Shown piece by piece: positions 56,879 through 64,000 of a stretch of 64,000 bases of DNA; the stretch's first letter is position 1, and each line of letters begins with the position of its first letter. The stretch comes from a virus. Under the pieces are notes generated by a model. It was not told the origin of the DNA, did no database searches, and saw only the letters and a list, made by a program, of their open reading frames with translations. A program made the translations under genes and the position numbers. Location of the stretch: positions 1 to 64,000 of the IMG/VR virus record IMGVR_UViG_3300033994_001671. The stretch is one strand, 5' to 3'.

Positions 56879-56885
56879 ATAAATA
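56879..56885 (-). promoter_or_regulatory. TATTTAT element upstream of minus-strand adhesin pair
   Basis: Exact TATTTAT read on the minus strand, ending 5 bases before the ATG at 56873. That the motif is oriented with the gene here, on the opposite strand to all other copies, supports a directional role. Confidence 0.5.
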
Positions 56886-56947
56886 TAAAAGGGATTAAAA
56901 CTTTGTGAAGTTTGACAACAATAAGTTTTTATCTTATTATTAAGGTA

Positions 56948-57844
56948 ATGGACGAAGACGAAATTTTACTTGAAATTATTAGGGACTTATTTGGTAAAGA
57001 GAAACATTATTATGCTTCCAAAGGTCAGATTTCAATAAATTGTCCGTATTGTGATGAGGGTAGAAACAAAGGTAACCTTGAAATTAATATCAACGAACAC
57101 GTATATAAATGCTGGTCGTGTTCAGACTCAAATGGAACACACGGAGTTTTAGGTAAGTTAATTGATATTTTTGGAACCAAAAACCAAAAGAAAACTTACG
57201 ATATATTTAAACCCGAAGAACATAAGTCAAAACATGTTGAACTAAAAAAGTTAAAACTTCCCAAAGAATTTATTTCAATTAAAGATGCTAATCCCCTTCA
57301 TATACCACACAGAGAAGTTTTAAAATATATTAAAACACGTGGTATTACTGATGAGATGATTGATAAGTTTAATATTGGATTTGCAACCGATGGTGACTAC
57401 GGAGGTAGGATTATTATACCTTCATATGGTATGGACGATGAGATTAACTACTTCATATCAAGGGCGTGGTTTAAAACGAAGAACAAGTATAAAAATCCTG
57501 AATACCCAAAGGAAACAATTATATTCAACGAGAAGTTGATTGATTGGGAAAAACCAATTTACCTATGTGAGGGTGCTATTGACGGGTTCTTTACACCCAA
57601 TCCAGTTGTTCTACTTGGGAAGGTATTACATGAATTATTGTTTGAAACGATATATACCAAGGCTAAGTCAGATGTTATTATATGTTTGGATGCTGATGCT
57701 TGGAAAGATGCTCAAAAACTTTACAACCAACTAAATGGTGGGAAGTTAAGGGGACGAGTGAAGATTCTAAAATTACCAAAAGACTCTGATATTGCAGATT
57801 TGAAAGGTAAGATAGATGATTATTTTTATGAAATGAGTTATTAA
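56948..57844 (+). CDS. DNA primase, zinc-finger plus Toprim (T4 gp61/DnaG type)
   Basis: 298-aa primase that should make RNA primers for lagging-strand synthesis with the helicase at 2326. A zinc finger lies at the N-terminus: C32/C35 (NCPYCDEG) and C55/C58 (YKCWSCSD). A Toprim region follows with the EGxxD motif E208-D212 (LCEGAIDGFF) and the DxD pair in IICLDADAWKD. Size is near T4 gp61 (342 aa) and shorter than DnaG, lacking a long helicase-interaction domain. An in-frame TTG at 56912 would add 12 residues, but the ATG at 56948 is preferred. Gene is divergent from the minus-strand adhesins. Confidence 0.9.
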   Translation: MDEDEILLEIIRDLFGKEKHYYASKGQISINCPYCDEGRNKGNLEININEHVYKCWSCSDSNGTHGVLGKLIDIFGTKNQKKTYDIFKPEEHKSKHVELKKLKLPKEFISIKDANPLHIPHREVLKYIKTRGITDEMIDKFNIGFATDGDYGGRIIIPSYGMDDEINYFISRAWFKTKNKYKNPEYPKETIIFNEKLIDWEKPIYLCEGAIDGFFTPNPVVLLGKVLHELLFETIYTKAKSDVIICLDADAWKDAQKLYNQLNGGKLRGRVKILKLPKDSDIADLKGKIDDYFYEMSY

Positions 57845-57845
57845 A

Positions 57846-58700
57846 ATGGAATTAAAAGAAATTGCTTTAGAATTACGAGAAATTTTAGAGAACAAAAGAC
57901 AAGAGTTGGAGTTAACCTTTATTGAGGATACCCACACGTATTTTATGAAAGATGTGGATGGTGTTGTTAAAAACAATTTCCCATCAGTATCAAAGGTGTT
58001 GAAGAAGTTTTACCCTGAGTTTCCAACTGACGAAGCTGCTGAAAGGAAATCAAAAGGAAACCCTGTAATTAAACAATCACTGATTGAAGAATGGGCAGCC
58101 GCTGGTGATTATTCTACCAATATGGGTAGTAGGGTTCACTTCTTTTTGGAGAAGAAGTTGATTGAAAGTAGTGGAAGTTATAAAGAAGTCCGTCAACCAA
58201 TTTTTGATTGTGATGTTACACAGATTCTAAAGGGTGATAGTATGATTACCGCTGGTTCCAAATTTCTAAAACTAATGAAGGAACGTGAAGTTGTTTTGTT
58301 GGATACAGAGATTGTTTTGGGTCATCCTGAATTAGGATATACGGGACAACCCGATAAGGTGTGGTTGGTGATAAACAAGAAGAAAGATGGGTTTGGGTTA
58401 TTAATAACTGACTGGAAGACAAACAAACCTAAAAACTTTGAAAGTAATAGTTTTACAAAACCTATGTATAAACCATTCCAAAACCTACCAAATACCGCTC
58501 TTGGACACTACTATGTTCAACTACCTTTATACGGTAAGTTAATCTTAAAAATGTTGGAAGGAACAAAATACGAAAACATGAAATTATATGGATGTATTGT
58601 CGTATTATTGCAAGAGGATTCAGAGTTCAAAGAGTTCAGAGTACCACAAGATGTGATAGATACTGTGATGACTATGAATGTAAAAGACTATCTGAATTGA
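57846..58700 (+). CDS. PD-(D/E)XK nuclease superfamily protein (RecB/Cas4-like core)
   Basis: 284-aa predicted DNA nuclease. The restriction-like core is visible as an early helix with GSRVHFF (H98), E155 in LLDTEIVLG, D170 in YTGQPDKV, then D189 and K191 in LLITDWKTNK, plus a Tyr/Gln-containing HYYVQLPLYG helix, the order found in RecB/Cas4-like nucleases. No iron-sulphur Cys cluster and no helicase domain are present. It starts 1 base after primase and precedes small genes leading to SbcCD, so a role in end processing during recombination or host DNA degradation is inferred. Confidence 0.78.
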   Translation: MELKEIALELREILENKRQELELTFIEDTHTYFMKDVDGVVKNNFPSVSKVLKKFYPEFPTDEAAERKSKGNPVIKQSLIEEWAAAGDYSTNMGSRVHFFLEKKLIESSGSYKEVRQPIFDCDVTQILKGDSMITAGSKFLKLMKEREVVLLDTEIVLGHPELGYTGQPDKVWLVINKKKDGFGLLITDWKTNKPKNFESNSFTKPMYKPFQNLPNTALGHYYVQLPLYGKLILKMLEGTKYENMKLYGCIVVLLQEDSEFKEFRVPQDVIDTVMTMNVKDYLN

Positions 58701-58727
58701 CAACAAACAAAAAAAATACTATATTTG
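58697..58727 (+). promoter_or_regulatory. Bacteroidetes-type promoter (TTG / TAnnTTTG)
   Basis: TTGAC at 58697-58701 and TATATTTG at 58720-58727, separated by 20 bases between TTG and TA, match the host primary sigma consensus TTG-N(about 17-23)-TAnnTTTG. The ATG of the next gene lies only 4 bases after the -7 element, so the transcript would be leaderless or nearly so. Confidence 0.65.
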
Positions 58728-58731
58728 AACT

Positions 58732-58929
58732 ATGATAAAACTAACATTTAACACAACAGACAAAACAGTAAGCGTTGATTTAGGTCAACTTCATTTTGAG
58801 GATTACTTAAACGTATCAACAGTACAGGTGAGAGAAGGTTACTACGAAGTAATGACTAAAACTGATGAGAAATCTAAACCAGTACTTAGAGTACCGATTA
58901 GTAATACAATAATGTTTATACAAGAATAA
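58732..58929 (+). CDS. Small hypothetical protein
   Basis: 65-aa soluble protein with no family recognised; beta-type sequence with TDKTVSVDLG and LRVPISNTIMFIQ. Starts almost directly at a host-type promoter and ends 1 base before the zinc-ribbon gene, so it heads an early operon that runs to SbcC. Confidence 0.6.
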   Translation: MIKLTFNTTDKTVSVDLGQLHFEDYLNVSTVQVREGYYEVMTKTDEKSKPVLRVPISNTIMFIQE

Positions 58930-58930
58930 T

Positions 58931-59164
58931 ATGCAATTAGAAAAACCAAAAATTAATTTAAGAGACATGGACTTCATTGTCTGTGACAAATGTGAACATA
59001 ACGAGTTCAAAGAAATTACGTATCTAAAACGAGTACCAAAGTTATTAACTGGTTCACCTGACGATACCGTTGTTCCATTCCCAACATACGCTTGTTTGGC
59101 TTGTGGACATGTGAATGAAGAGTTAAACCCATTTCATACTGAATCTCCGAAATTAGAACTATGA
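58931..59164 (+). CDS. Small zinc-ribbon protein
   Basis: 77-aa protein with two Cys pairs, CDKC (about 18-21) and CLACGH (about 55-60), spaced about 33 residues apart as in zinc ribbons. Such small phage ribbons often bind nucleic acid or RNA polymerase; nothing here decides which. Its end overlaps the start of the SbcD-like gene (ATGA), so it is cotranslated with recombination proteins. Confidence 0.65.
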   Translation: MQLEKPKINLRDMDFIVCDKCEHNEFKEITYLKRVPKLLTGSPDDTVVPFPTYACLACGHVNEELNPFHTESPKLEL

Positions 59165-59940
59165 TAAAAAAGTTAGTTCATTTTTCTGATTTACACATTA
59201 GGTTGTTTAAAGACCACCAGTTATATAAAACAATATTGGAGGATGCATTTAAACAATGGAAAGATATTGCACCTGATAGAATTGTATTTACGGGGGATTT
59301 GGTTCACTCAAAGAATCAGATGACACCTGAACTTGTTGAGTTTATCGCTTGGGTATTGACAGAGTGTTCAAAGATTGCTAAGACGGTATTAATACCTGGT
59401 AATCACGACTTCCTTGAAAATAACATGGAACGATTGGATGCTCTAACACCTGTGGTTGATTCACTTAAAAATGACATGGTAGTTTACTACAAGAACAGGG
59501 GTGTGTATCAGGATGAAAATATTGATTGGTGTGTGTATTCACTTATGGACCATAACATCCCACCTACGATTGAAAAATCTGATAGAGTTAAAATTGGATT
59601 ATTTCACGGACCAGTTCAGGGACTTACAACCAACTTAGGATTTAAGTTTGAAGATGGGTTTGAAACATCAAAGTTTGATGGATGTGATTTGGTACTATGT
59701 GGTGATATTCATAAGAGACAAATCTTTGATATACCGGGTGGTAAGAAGGCTTACATGATTGGTTCAACCGTTGGACAGAACTATGGTGAAACGGTAACCA
59801 AACACGGATATGGAATTTATGATGTGGAAAAGGATGAGTATACGACAGTGGATTTATTCAACCCAAAACCTTTCATATCATTTAGAATAAACTCATACGA
59901 AGATATTGAAAATGGAACAGAAAAATTCGTTAACTATTGA
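59161..59940 (+). CDS. SbcD/Mre11-like recombination nuclease subunit (T4 gp47 type)
   Basis: 259-aa calcineurin-type metallophosphoesterase that with the SbcC-like ATPase should resect DNA ends. Metal motifs in order: FSDLHIR (D10, H12), FTGDLVHSKN, IPGNHDF, LFHGPVQG, and CGDIHKRQ, followed by GSTVGQNYGE. T4 gp47 is 339 aa; the shorter C-terminus suggests a reduced capping or ATPase-binding domain. Located two kilobases upstream of its partner, with three small genes between, much as gp47 and gp46 lie close in T4-type phages. Confidence 0.9.
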   Translation: MIKKLVHFSDLHIRLFKDHQLYKTILEDAFKQWKDIAPDRIVFTGDLVHSKNQMTPELVEFIAWVLTECSKIAKTVLIPGNHDFLENNMERLDALTPVVDSLKNDMVVYYKNRGVYQDENIDWCVYSLMDHNIPPTIEKSDRVKIGLFHGPVQGLTTNLGFKFEDGFETSKFDGCDLVLCGDIHKRQIFDIPGGKKAYMIGSTVGQNYGETVTKHGYGIYDVEKDEYTTVDLFNPKPFISFRINSYEDIENGTEKFVNY

Positions 59941-60364
59941 GTTAACCAAACAAGACGTTGAAGACTTCAATTCATTCTGTAAGATTAATGAAATAACCGA
60001 CCCTAATGGTTTTGTTAAACTATGTTTCCGTAAAGGATACTATATTGAAAAATATGGTTTATTGAATCAGGGTAATCTTCCTGAGGTTATTGACAGAGAA
60101 TTTGAAAAGGAAGTTATTGTTGAAGATAACTCAAAGATTGAAGAACTACAAAATGAAATTTACATTCTTAAAGGTAAATTGGAAGATAAAAAGGAAGTGG
60201 AATGTGGTAAACTACAAGAAACCCTTTTTGAACTAAACAGACAATTAAGTGATAAAAATAACACAATAAAAGAATTAACAAGAAAGGTGAATGAGCTTGA
60301 AGATATGACAAAAACTTCTTATGCTTTCTACCTACAGAATTCAAACTTAAAAAACAGAATATGA
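59912..60364 (+). CDS. Coiled-coil protein, unknown
   Basis: 150-aa protein. The first 70 residues contain LTKQDVEDFNSFCKINEI, resembling a ribbon-helix-helix or small DNA-binding fold; residues about 75-135 are a charged heptad-type coiled coil (KIEELQNEIYILKGKLEDKK). Begins at an ATG inside the SbcD-like gene (29-base overlap) and its stop overlaps the next ATG. Could be an accessory subunit of the SbcCD complex; unproven. Confidence 0.65.
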   Translation: MEQKNSLTIELTKQDVEDFNSFCKINEITDPNGFVKLCFRKGYYIEKYGLLNQGNLPEVIDREFEKEVIVEDNSKIEELQNEIYILKGKLEDKKEVECGKLQETLFELNRQLSDKNNTIKELTRKVNELEDMTKTSYAFYLQNSNLKNRI

Positions 60365-60711
60365 CACAGTTAGTATTATTTATGATTTTAGCCTACGGGT
60401 TTTCAACAATTATGGTTTATGGAACCATCTTCAAAGGAATGAGAGATTTCATCAAAGCTTATGGAAACTCCGATTTAATTTTTTCAAACACATTCAATTT
60501 CATTTCAGGTATTTTATCCTGTATGATGTGTTGTTCCACTTGGATAGGGTTCTTCTTAGGAACAGTTTTATTCTCACCGACTTATCAGTTTTTCGGAACA
60601 AGTCCATACATTTCATGGTTCTTTGATGGGTTATTCGCGTCAGGAGCGGTATGGGCAATCAACGCTTTCATTGAATGGTTTGAAGTAAACCGACCAGCTA
60701 AAATAGATTAA
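60361..60711 (+). CDS. Small membrane protein
   Basis: 116-aa protein with about three hydrophobic segments: 3-25 (LVLFMILAYGFSTIMVYG), about 47-72 (FISGILSCMMCCSTWIGFFL) and about 85-105 (FFDGLFASGAVWAINAFI). A CMMCC cluster lies in the second. Inner-membrane location likely; function unknown, perhaps lysis, superinfection exclusion or membrane anchoring of replication. No holin-type lysin gene is adjacent. Confidence 0.6.
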   Translation: MTQLVLFMILAYGFSTIMVYGTIFKGMRDFIKAYGNSDLIFSNTFNFISGILSCMMCCSTWIGFFLGTVLFSPTYQFFGTSPYISWFFDGLFASGAVWAINAFIEWFEVNRPAKID

Positions 60712-60731
60712 TTTAAAAACCAAATAAATAT

Positions 60732-60914
60732 ATGCCAAAGTCAAGATTAAGACCAAACCACAAGCAGAAGGTTGCTGCGTGGAAATTAAAAAACGCTCAT
60801 GCTGAAAGACGCTACCAAAGAACAATGTCAGATTTGTTTGAAAAGATGAGACAAACAGCTTCTGAAAAGACAGAAGAAGTAGAAACAAATGAACCTGTTC
60901 AGCCCGCAAATTAA
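60732..60914 (+). CDS. Small basic protein
   Basis: 60-aa protein with a strongly basic first half (SRLRPNHKQKVAAWKLKNAH) and an acidic tail (EKTEEVETNE). Might bind nucleic acid. An ATAAATA sequence lies immediately upstream of the ATG. Overlaps a possible upstream start of the SbcC-like gene. Confidence 0.5.
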   Translation: MPKSRLRPNHKQKVAAWKLKNAHAERRYQRTMSDLFEKMRQTASEKTEEVETNEPVQPAN

Positions 60915-60930
60915 TTTCACAAAAGTTAGA

Positions 60931-63258
60931 ATGATAAAAGATTTAGATTTTTCAAAACTTGAAAATCCTTACGTACAAGTAGTATGGGAAGATACCCCAG
61001 AGAATTTTACACAAGAAAAGTTAAAAAGTGTGAAAGCGTACTTTCAAAAAAAGTATTCAACTACAAGCGTAAATGTTATTACCAAGTTAAAGAAAACAGA
61101 AGAGGTACAAGACAATGTTGATGTTACTATCAACATTATGGACGAGAACTATCAACACGATTTGATTAAGTCCATCCTTCAATCTAAATCCCAAGAAAAC
61201 CTTTACGAAGATATACTGAAGATTGACTCAGCGGTAAATAATAAGATGATTGCCGAACAAGATGAGATTGCTTCATTTAAGAAGTGGTATATTAAGAAGA
61301 TTGAGTTTTCTAACTTTCTATCTTATGGTGAAAACCAACATATAAACTTTGAAAAGTTGGGTGGGATTACTGTAATTGAATCAGACCCACCTAACTTTGG
61401 AGGTAAAACTGTGTTGTCTGTGGATTTGTTGATGTTCTTGTTTTTTAATACAACAACAAAGACAAACAAAGCTGAAGAAATATTTAACAGATATTCTGAC
61501 AAAGATAAAGTATCTGTTAGAGGGGAAATTGTTATTGATGGTGAAGATTACATTATTGTTCGTGAACTTGAACGTAAGAAATCTAAGTCAGGTGATTGGA
61601 ATGTTAAAACAGAATTAGACTTCTTTAAGAAGTTTCCTGATGGTTCATTGGTTAAATTTACAGGTGAACAACGACGTGAAACTGAAAAGTTTATTAAGAC
61701 ATCAATTGGAAGTTATGAAGACTTCTTGATGACGATATTAACCACTGGTACTAACCTTGAGGACTTGTTGGAAGCAAAACCAACAGCTCGTGGACAAGTC
61801 TTATCAAGATTTTTAGGTTTAGATTTTCTTAAAAGAAAAGAAGAGACTGGTAAAGAAATCTATTCAGAGTTCTCCAAGTCAATGATTTCAAACATTTACA
61901 ATACTGAAACATTGAAGAATGAGAACGAAGAACTATTGGTTAAAAACCAAGAGTTTGATAAGAATATTGTAGAAAGTGAAGTTAAAATTGAAGATGTTAA
62001 GGGTAGGATTGTTAAAGGACAAGAATATCGTGATAACCTTTTAAAATCAAAGGTTGTTGTTGATAGAGAAATTTCATTACTTAATCCTGACAATACAAAG
62101 AAAGAAGTGGGAAACTTTGAACACCAAATCAAACAGAATGTTCAGTTAAGAGATGGTGTTAAGATTGTTGAACCTTCAGAGTTTTATTATGAAAATGAAC
62201 ATGATAAGGTTAAGGAAGAGTACCAAAAGACTTACAAACAAAAGGTTGAGTTAGATACTAACATATCATCCATCCAAAAATTAAAGAGTTCAGTAAGTGG
62301 TGGAATTAAGTGTGAACATTGTGGCATTGAACTTATGAACGCAACAATTACACAATCAAGAATTGCGGAACTTGACGGACTTATCGGGCAAAAAACCAAG
62401 ATTGAGGGGTTAATACAAGAATTATCGGACAAAGAACAAGGTTTTGTTAAACTTAAAAAAGACTTTGACGAGTACGAAAGAAACAAACTTGTCTATGAAA
62501 AATACCAAGCAACAATTGAAAACTTTGAATTGAAGAAAGAAAGTTTGTTAGATAAGTTAAAAAGATATGATGATGTACAAGATGTAATCAAATCTAACGA
62601 ACAAATTGAAAGTCAAATCATTAAGGCTAACTTACGATTGGAAGATTTAAAACGAGAGGAACAACTTGTCCAACAGGAAGTGACCAATTCAAGATTTAAG
62701 ATAACTAATAATCTTGAAAAGATTAATTCTAATAACAACTTAATTATTAAAATTTCTGAGGAACAACAAAAGGAAGTTAAGTATAAAGTTTATTTAGAGT
62801 TGTTTGGCAAGAACGGTATCTCAAAAAGAATTATGAAGAGTATGATGCCTTTGATTAACTCCGAACTTCAACGACTATTACAGGATTCTTGTTACTTCAG
62901 ATTGGAAATTCGTATTAGTGAAAAGAATGAGGTAGAATTTTGGATGATAGACAATAATACTCAAATTGAAAAGTTAATGACTTCAGGTTCGGGATATGAG
63001 AAGACAATTGCTTCACTGGCACTAAGAGCGGTGATGGCTAAAGTGTGTTCATTACCTAAACCAAATATTACAGTATTTGATGAGGTGTTCGGTAAGATTT
63101 CTAATGATAACTTGGAAATGGTTTATGAGTTCTTTATTAAGATTAAAGAATACTTTGAAAACATACTTGTTATTACTCACAACCCTATGATTTCAAACTG
63201 GTCTGATAACATTATCAAGATTACGAAAACTGACAACATTTCTAAAGTTTCACATTAA
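60931..63258 (+). CDS. SbcC/Rad50-like recombination ATPase (T4 gp46 type)
   Basis: 775-aa SMC-like ATPase partner of the SbcD-like nuclease. Domain order: an unusual N-terminal region of about 120 residues; ATPase head with a P-loop NFGGKT (K159) in an otherwise atypical SDPPNFGGKTVL; long coiled coil; zinc-hook C461-E-H-C464; second coiled coil; then signature SGSGYEKT, Walker B ITVFDEVFG and His-loop VITHNP at the C-terminus. T4 gp46 is 560 aa, so the extra length is mostly the N-terminal addition. A start at 60889 is possible (14 more residues) but overlaps the previous gene by 26 bases; the ATG at 60931 is preferred. Confidence 0.9.
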   Translation: MIKDLDFSKLENPYVQVVWEDTPENFTQEKLKSVKAYFQKKYSTTSVNVITKLKKTEEVQDNVDVTINIMDENYQHDLIKSILQSKSQENLYEDILKIDSAVNNKMIAEQDEIASFKKWYIKKIEFSNFLSYGENQHINFEKLGGITVIESDPPNFGGKTVLSVDLLMFLFFNTTTKTNKAEEIFNRYSDKDKVSVRGEIVIDGEDYIIVRELERKKSKSGDWNVKTELDFFKKFPDGSLVKFTGEQRRETEKFIKTSIGSYEDFLMTILTTGTNLEDLLEAKPTARGQVLSRFLGLDFLKRKEETGKEIYSEFSKSMISNIYNTETLKNENEELLVKNQEFDKNIVESEVKIEDVKGRIVKGQEYRDNLLKSKVVVDREISLLNPDNTKKEVGNFEHQIKQNVQLRDGVKIVEPSEFYYENEHDKVKEEYQKTYKQKVELDTNISSIQKLKSSVSGGIKCEHCGIELMNATITQSRIAELDGLIGQKTKIEGLIQELSDKEQGFVKLKKDFDEYERNKLVYEKYQATIENFELKKESLLDKLKRYDDVQDVIKSNEQIESQIIKANLRLEDLKREEQLVQQEVTNSRFKITNNLEKINSNNNLIIKISEEQQKEVKYKVYLELFGKNGISKRIMKSMMPLINSELQRLLQDSCYFRLEIRISEKNEVEFWMIDNNTQIEKLMTSGSGYEKTIASLALRAVMAKVCSLPKPNITVFDEVFGKISNDNLEMVYEFFIKIKEYFENILVITHNPMISNWSDNIIKITKTDNISKVSH

Positions 63259-63259
63259 G

Positions 63260-63290
63260 TTTGGTAAATTAAAAAATTGTATTATCTTTG
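63260..63290 (+). promoter_or_regulatory. Bacteroidetes-type promoter (TTTG / TAnnTTTG)
   Basis: TTTG at 63260-63263 and TATCTTTG at 63283-63290 with a 19-base spacer, matching the host primary sigma consensus. It begins 2 bases after the SbcC stop. The first ATG of the next gene (63298) is 7 bases downstream, giving a very short or no leader. Confidence 0.65.
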
Positions 63291-63297
63291 TAAGACT

Positions 63298-63852
63298 ATG
63301 ATTATGAATTATATATTATTTGCATTCGGGGAATATAAAGAAAACCCACAGGCTTTAAACCTTTTAACTGAAACGGTATCACAAATATCAAAAGGTGATA
63401 TAAAATTCCAACATGGAGACAGTGGTGTCATAATAACATTTGGCACGAAGTTGGATTGGGAAGATATAGACGACTATATGAAAAAAAATATTGTTAAATT
63501 AACGGCAATGTATTTTGTTTTCCCTATTGAATCTGACATGATATATTCTATGGACGAAGATATTAAAAAACATTTGTTTGAAAACACTGACATTTTGACA
63601 GAAAATGAAGAATTAAATCAGACTAGATACGTAAGTGATAATACAGGAGTTCCTGAATTTTTAAAGGGTATACATATTCACAGGGGTAGTCCTTTTGATG
63701 ATATTCTTAAAATTCTTAATGAAGAAGTTATTCAAGATGTACCAGTTATGACACTTAATGATTTATTGGATAAGATAAAAGAAAAAGGTATAGATAGTTT
63801 GTCAGAAATTCAGTTAAAACAATTAGAAATTTACTCAAAACAAATAATATGA
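63298..63852 (+). CDS. Hypothetical protein preceding sigma factor
   Basis: 184-aa soluble protein that I do not recognise (YILFAFGEYKENPQALNLLT start; long acidic middle; LDKIKEKGIDSLSEIQLKQL end, which resembles a short helical tail found in several phage proteins). Frame is open further upstream from a TTG at 63277, but that lies inside the promoter, so the ATG at 63298 (or 63304) is chosen. Its TGA overlaps the sigma factor start, so it is cotranscribed and perhaps functionally linked to it. Confidence 0.65.
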   Translation: MIMNYILFAFGEYKENPQALNLLTETVSQISKGDIKFQHGDSGVIITFGTKLDWEDIDDYMKKNIVKLTAMYFVFPIESDMIYSMDEDIKKHLFENTDILTENEELNQTRYVSDNTGVPEFLKGIHIHRGSPFDDILKILNEEVIQDVPVMTLNDLLDKIKEKGIDSLSEIQLKQLEIYSKQII

Positions 63853-64000
63853 TGGAAAAAAACCAAGTTATCCCGATTAATCAAGACGAAGTACAAATCT
63901 ACCTTAAAGAACTTAGACGTATTAAGGTAATGACTCCTGAAAGAGAAAGGGAACTGTCGGCTAAGATGCAAACCCCCGAAACATCTGATAGTGAAAAGGC
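63849..64000 (+). CDS. Sigma-70 family RNA polymerase sigma factor (3' end outside window)
   Basis: First 50 codons only. After a short leader the protein reads DEVQIYLKELRRIKVMTPER and then ERELSAKM, a clear match to region 1.2 of group 1-3 sigma-70 factors (consensus D-x-V-x-x-YLKEI-x-x-x-LLTxEEE-x-ELA). Two ATGs are adjacent (63849 and 63852); the first overlaps the preceding TGA. In T4 the late sigma gp55 gene lies near genes 46/47, and the position here after the SbcC-like gene is the same, so a late-transcription role is inferred. It should redirect host RNA polymerase to phage promoters, candidate site TATTTAT. Confidence 0.82.
   Translation, partial: MMEKNQVIPINQDEVQIYLKELRRIKVMTPERERELSAKMQTPETSDSEK

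Noticed and set aside
56912-56937. TTGACAACAA followed by TATCTTAT as a promoter for primase.
   Set aside because: The TTG box resembles that at 58697, but the -7 element lacks TTTG and the spacer is about 15 bases; too weak to list as a feature.
1-64000. tRNA genes, lysogeny genes or insertion sequences.
   Set aside because: Intergenic spaces are all under about 200 bases and none shows a cloverleaf; no integrase, repressor or transposase motif was seen. A tRNA scan could confirm this.

Overview
The window looks like 64 kb of a large, AT-rich, strictly lytic tailed phage with a contractile tail, distantly related to the T4 supergroup, whose host is a member of the Bacteroidetes (Flavobacteria-like). 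The T4 link rests on recognisable homologues of UvsX/RecA, a T4 RNase H-type 5'-3' exonuclease, DnaB/gp41 helicase, NrdB and NrdA, baseplate gp25 and gp6, gp61-type primase and gp47/gp46 (SbcD/SbcC), followed by a sigma factor. The host assignment rests on SprB-like repeats (the repeat of the flavobacterial gliding adhesin), on two promoters with the Bacteroidetes TTG...TAnnTTTG pattern, and on the near absence of Shine-Dalgarno sequences. I saw no tRNA, integrase, transposase or CRISPR array, and no gap longer than about 200 bases.

Layout. (1) 1-7121: recombination, replication and nucleotide genes (uvsX end, exonuclease, an unknown, helicase, nrdB, nrdA), closed by a terminator at 7142-7166. 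(2) 7189-8128: a flavodoxin-like protein and a possible small ORF. (3) 8155-25842: tail/baseplate block (gp25, gp6, a 1865-aa protein with a hydrophobic hairpin, and a run of tightly coupled unknown structural genes ending in a SprB-repeat protein). (4) 25870-31597: fibre/adhesin genes with Thr-Pro linkers, a Gly-X-Y repeat, LamG-like and PA14-like domains. (5) 31668-36687: five glycosyltransferase-like genes in one operon. (6) 36717-49200: more fibre genes, including a 2429-aa proline-free Gly-Ser/Thr-Ser/Thr fibre and three tandem glycine-rich paralogues. (7) 49247-53475: SprB-like adhesin and a large structural protein; then a RuvC-like nuclease (53532-54125). (8) 54173-56873: two adhesin genes on the minus strand, convergent with the rest across a bidirectional terminator. 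(9) 56948-64000: primase, PD-(D/E)XK nuclease, small proteins, SbcD/gp47, SbcC/gp46, an unknown, and the first 50 codons of a sigma-70 family factor.

How the genes work together. The two ends supply DNA replication, recombination and nucleotide synthesis; the middle builds the baseplate and an unusually elaborate set of host-contact fibres assembled from shuffled modules. A cassette of cytosolic-type glycosyltransferases sits between fibre genes whose products are extraordinarily rich in Ser and Thr, so I infer that this phage may glycosylate its own fibres. A TATTTAT element lies just upstream of ten gene starts, mainly structural ones, and is a candidate phage-specific (late) promoter for the sigma factor encoded at the right end. 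The most interesting content is this combination: giant Ser/Thr collagen-like fibre, glycosyltransferase operon, modular adhesins, and a possible dedicated promoter system.
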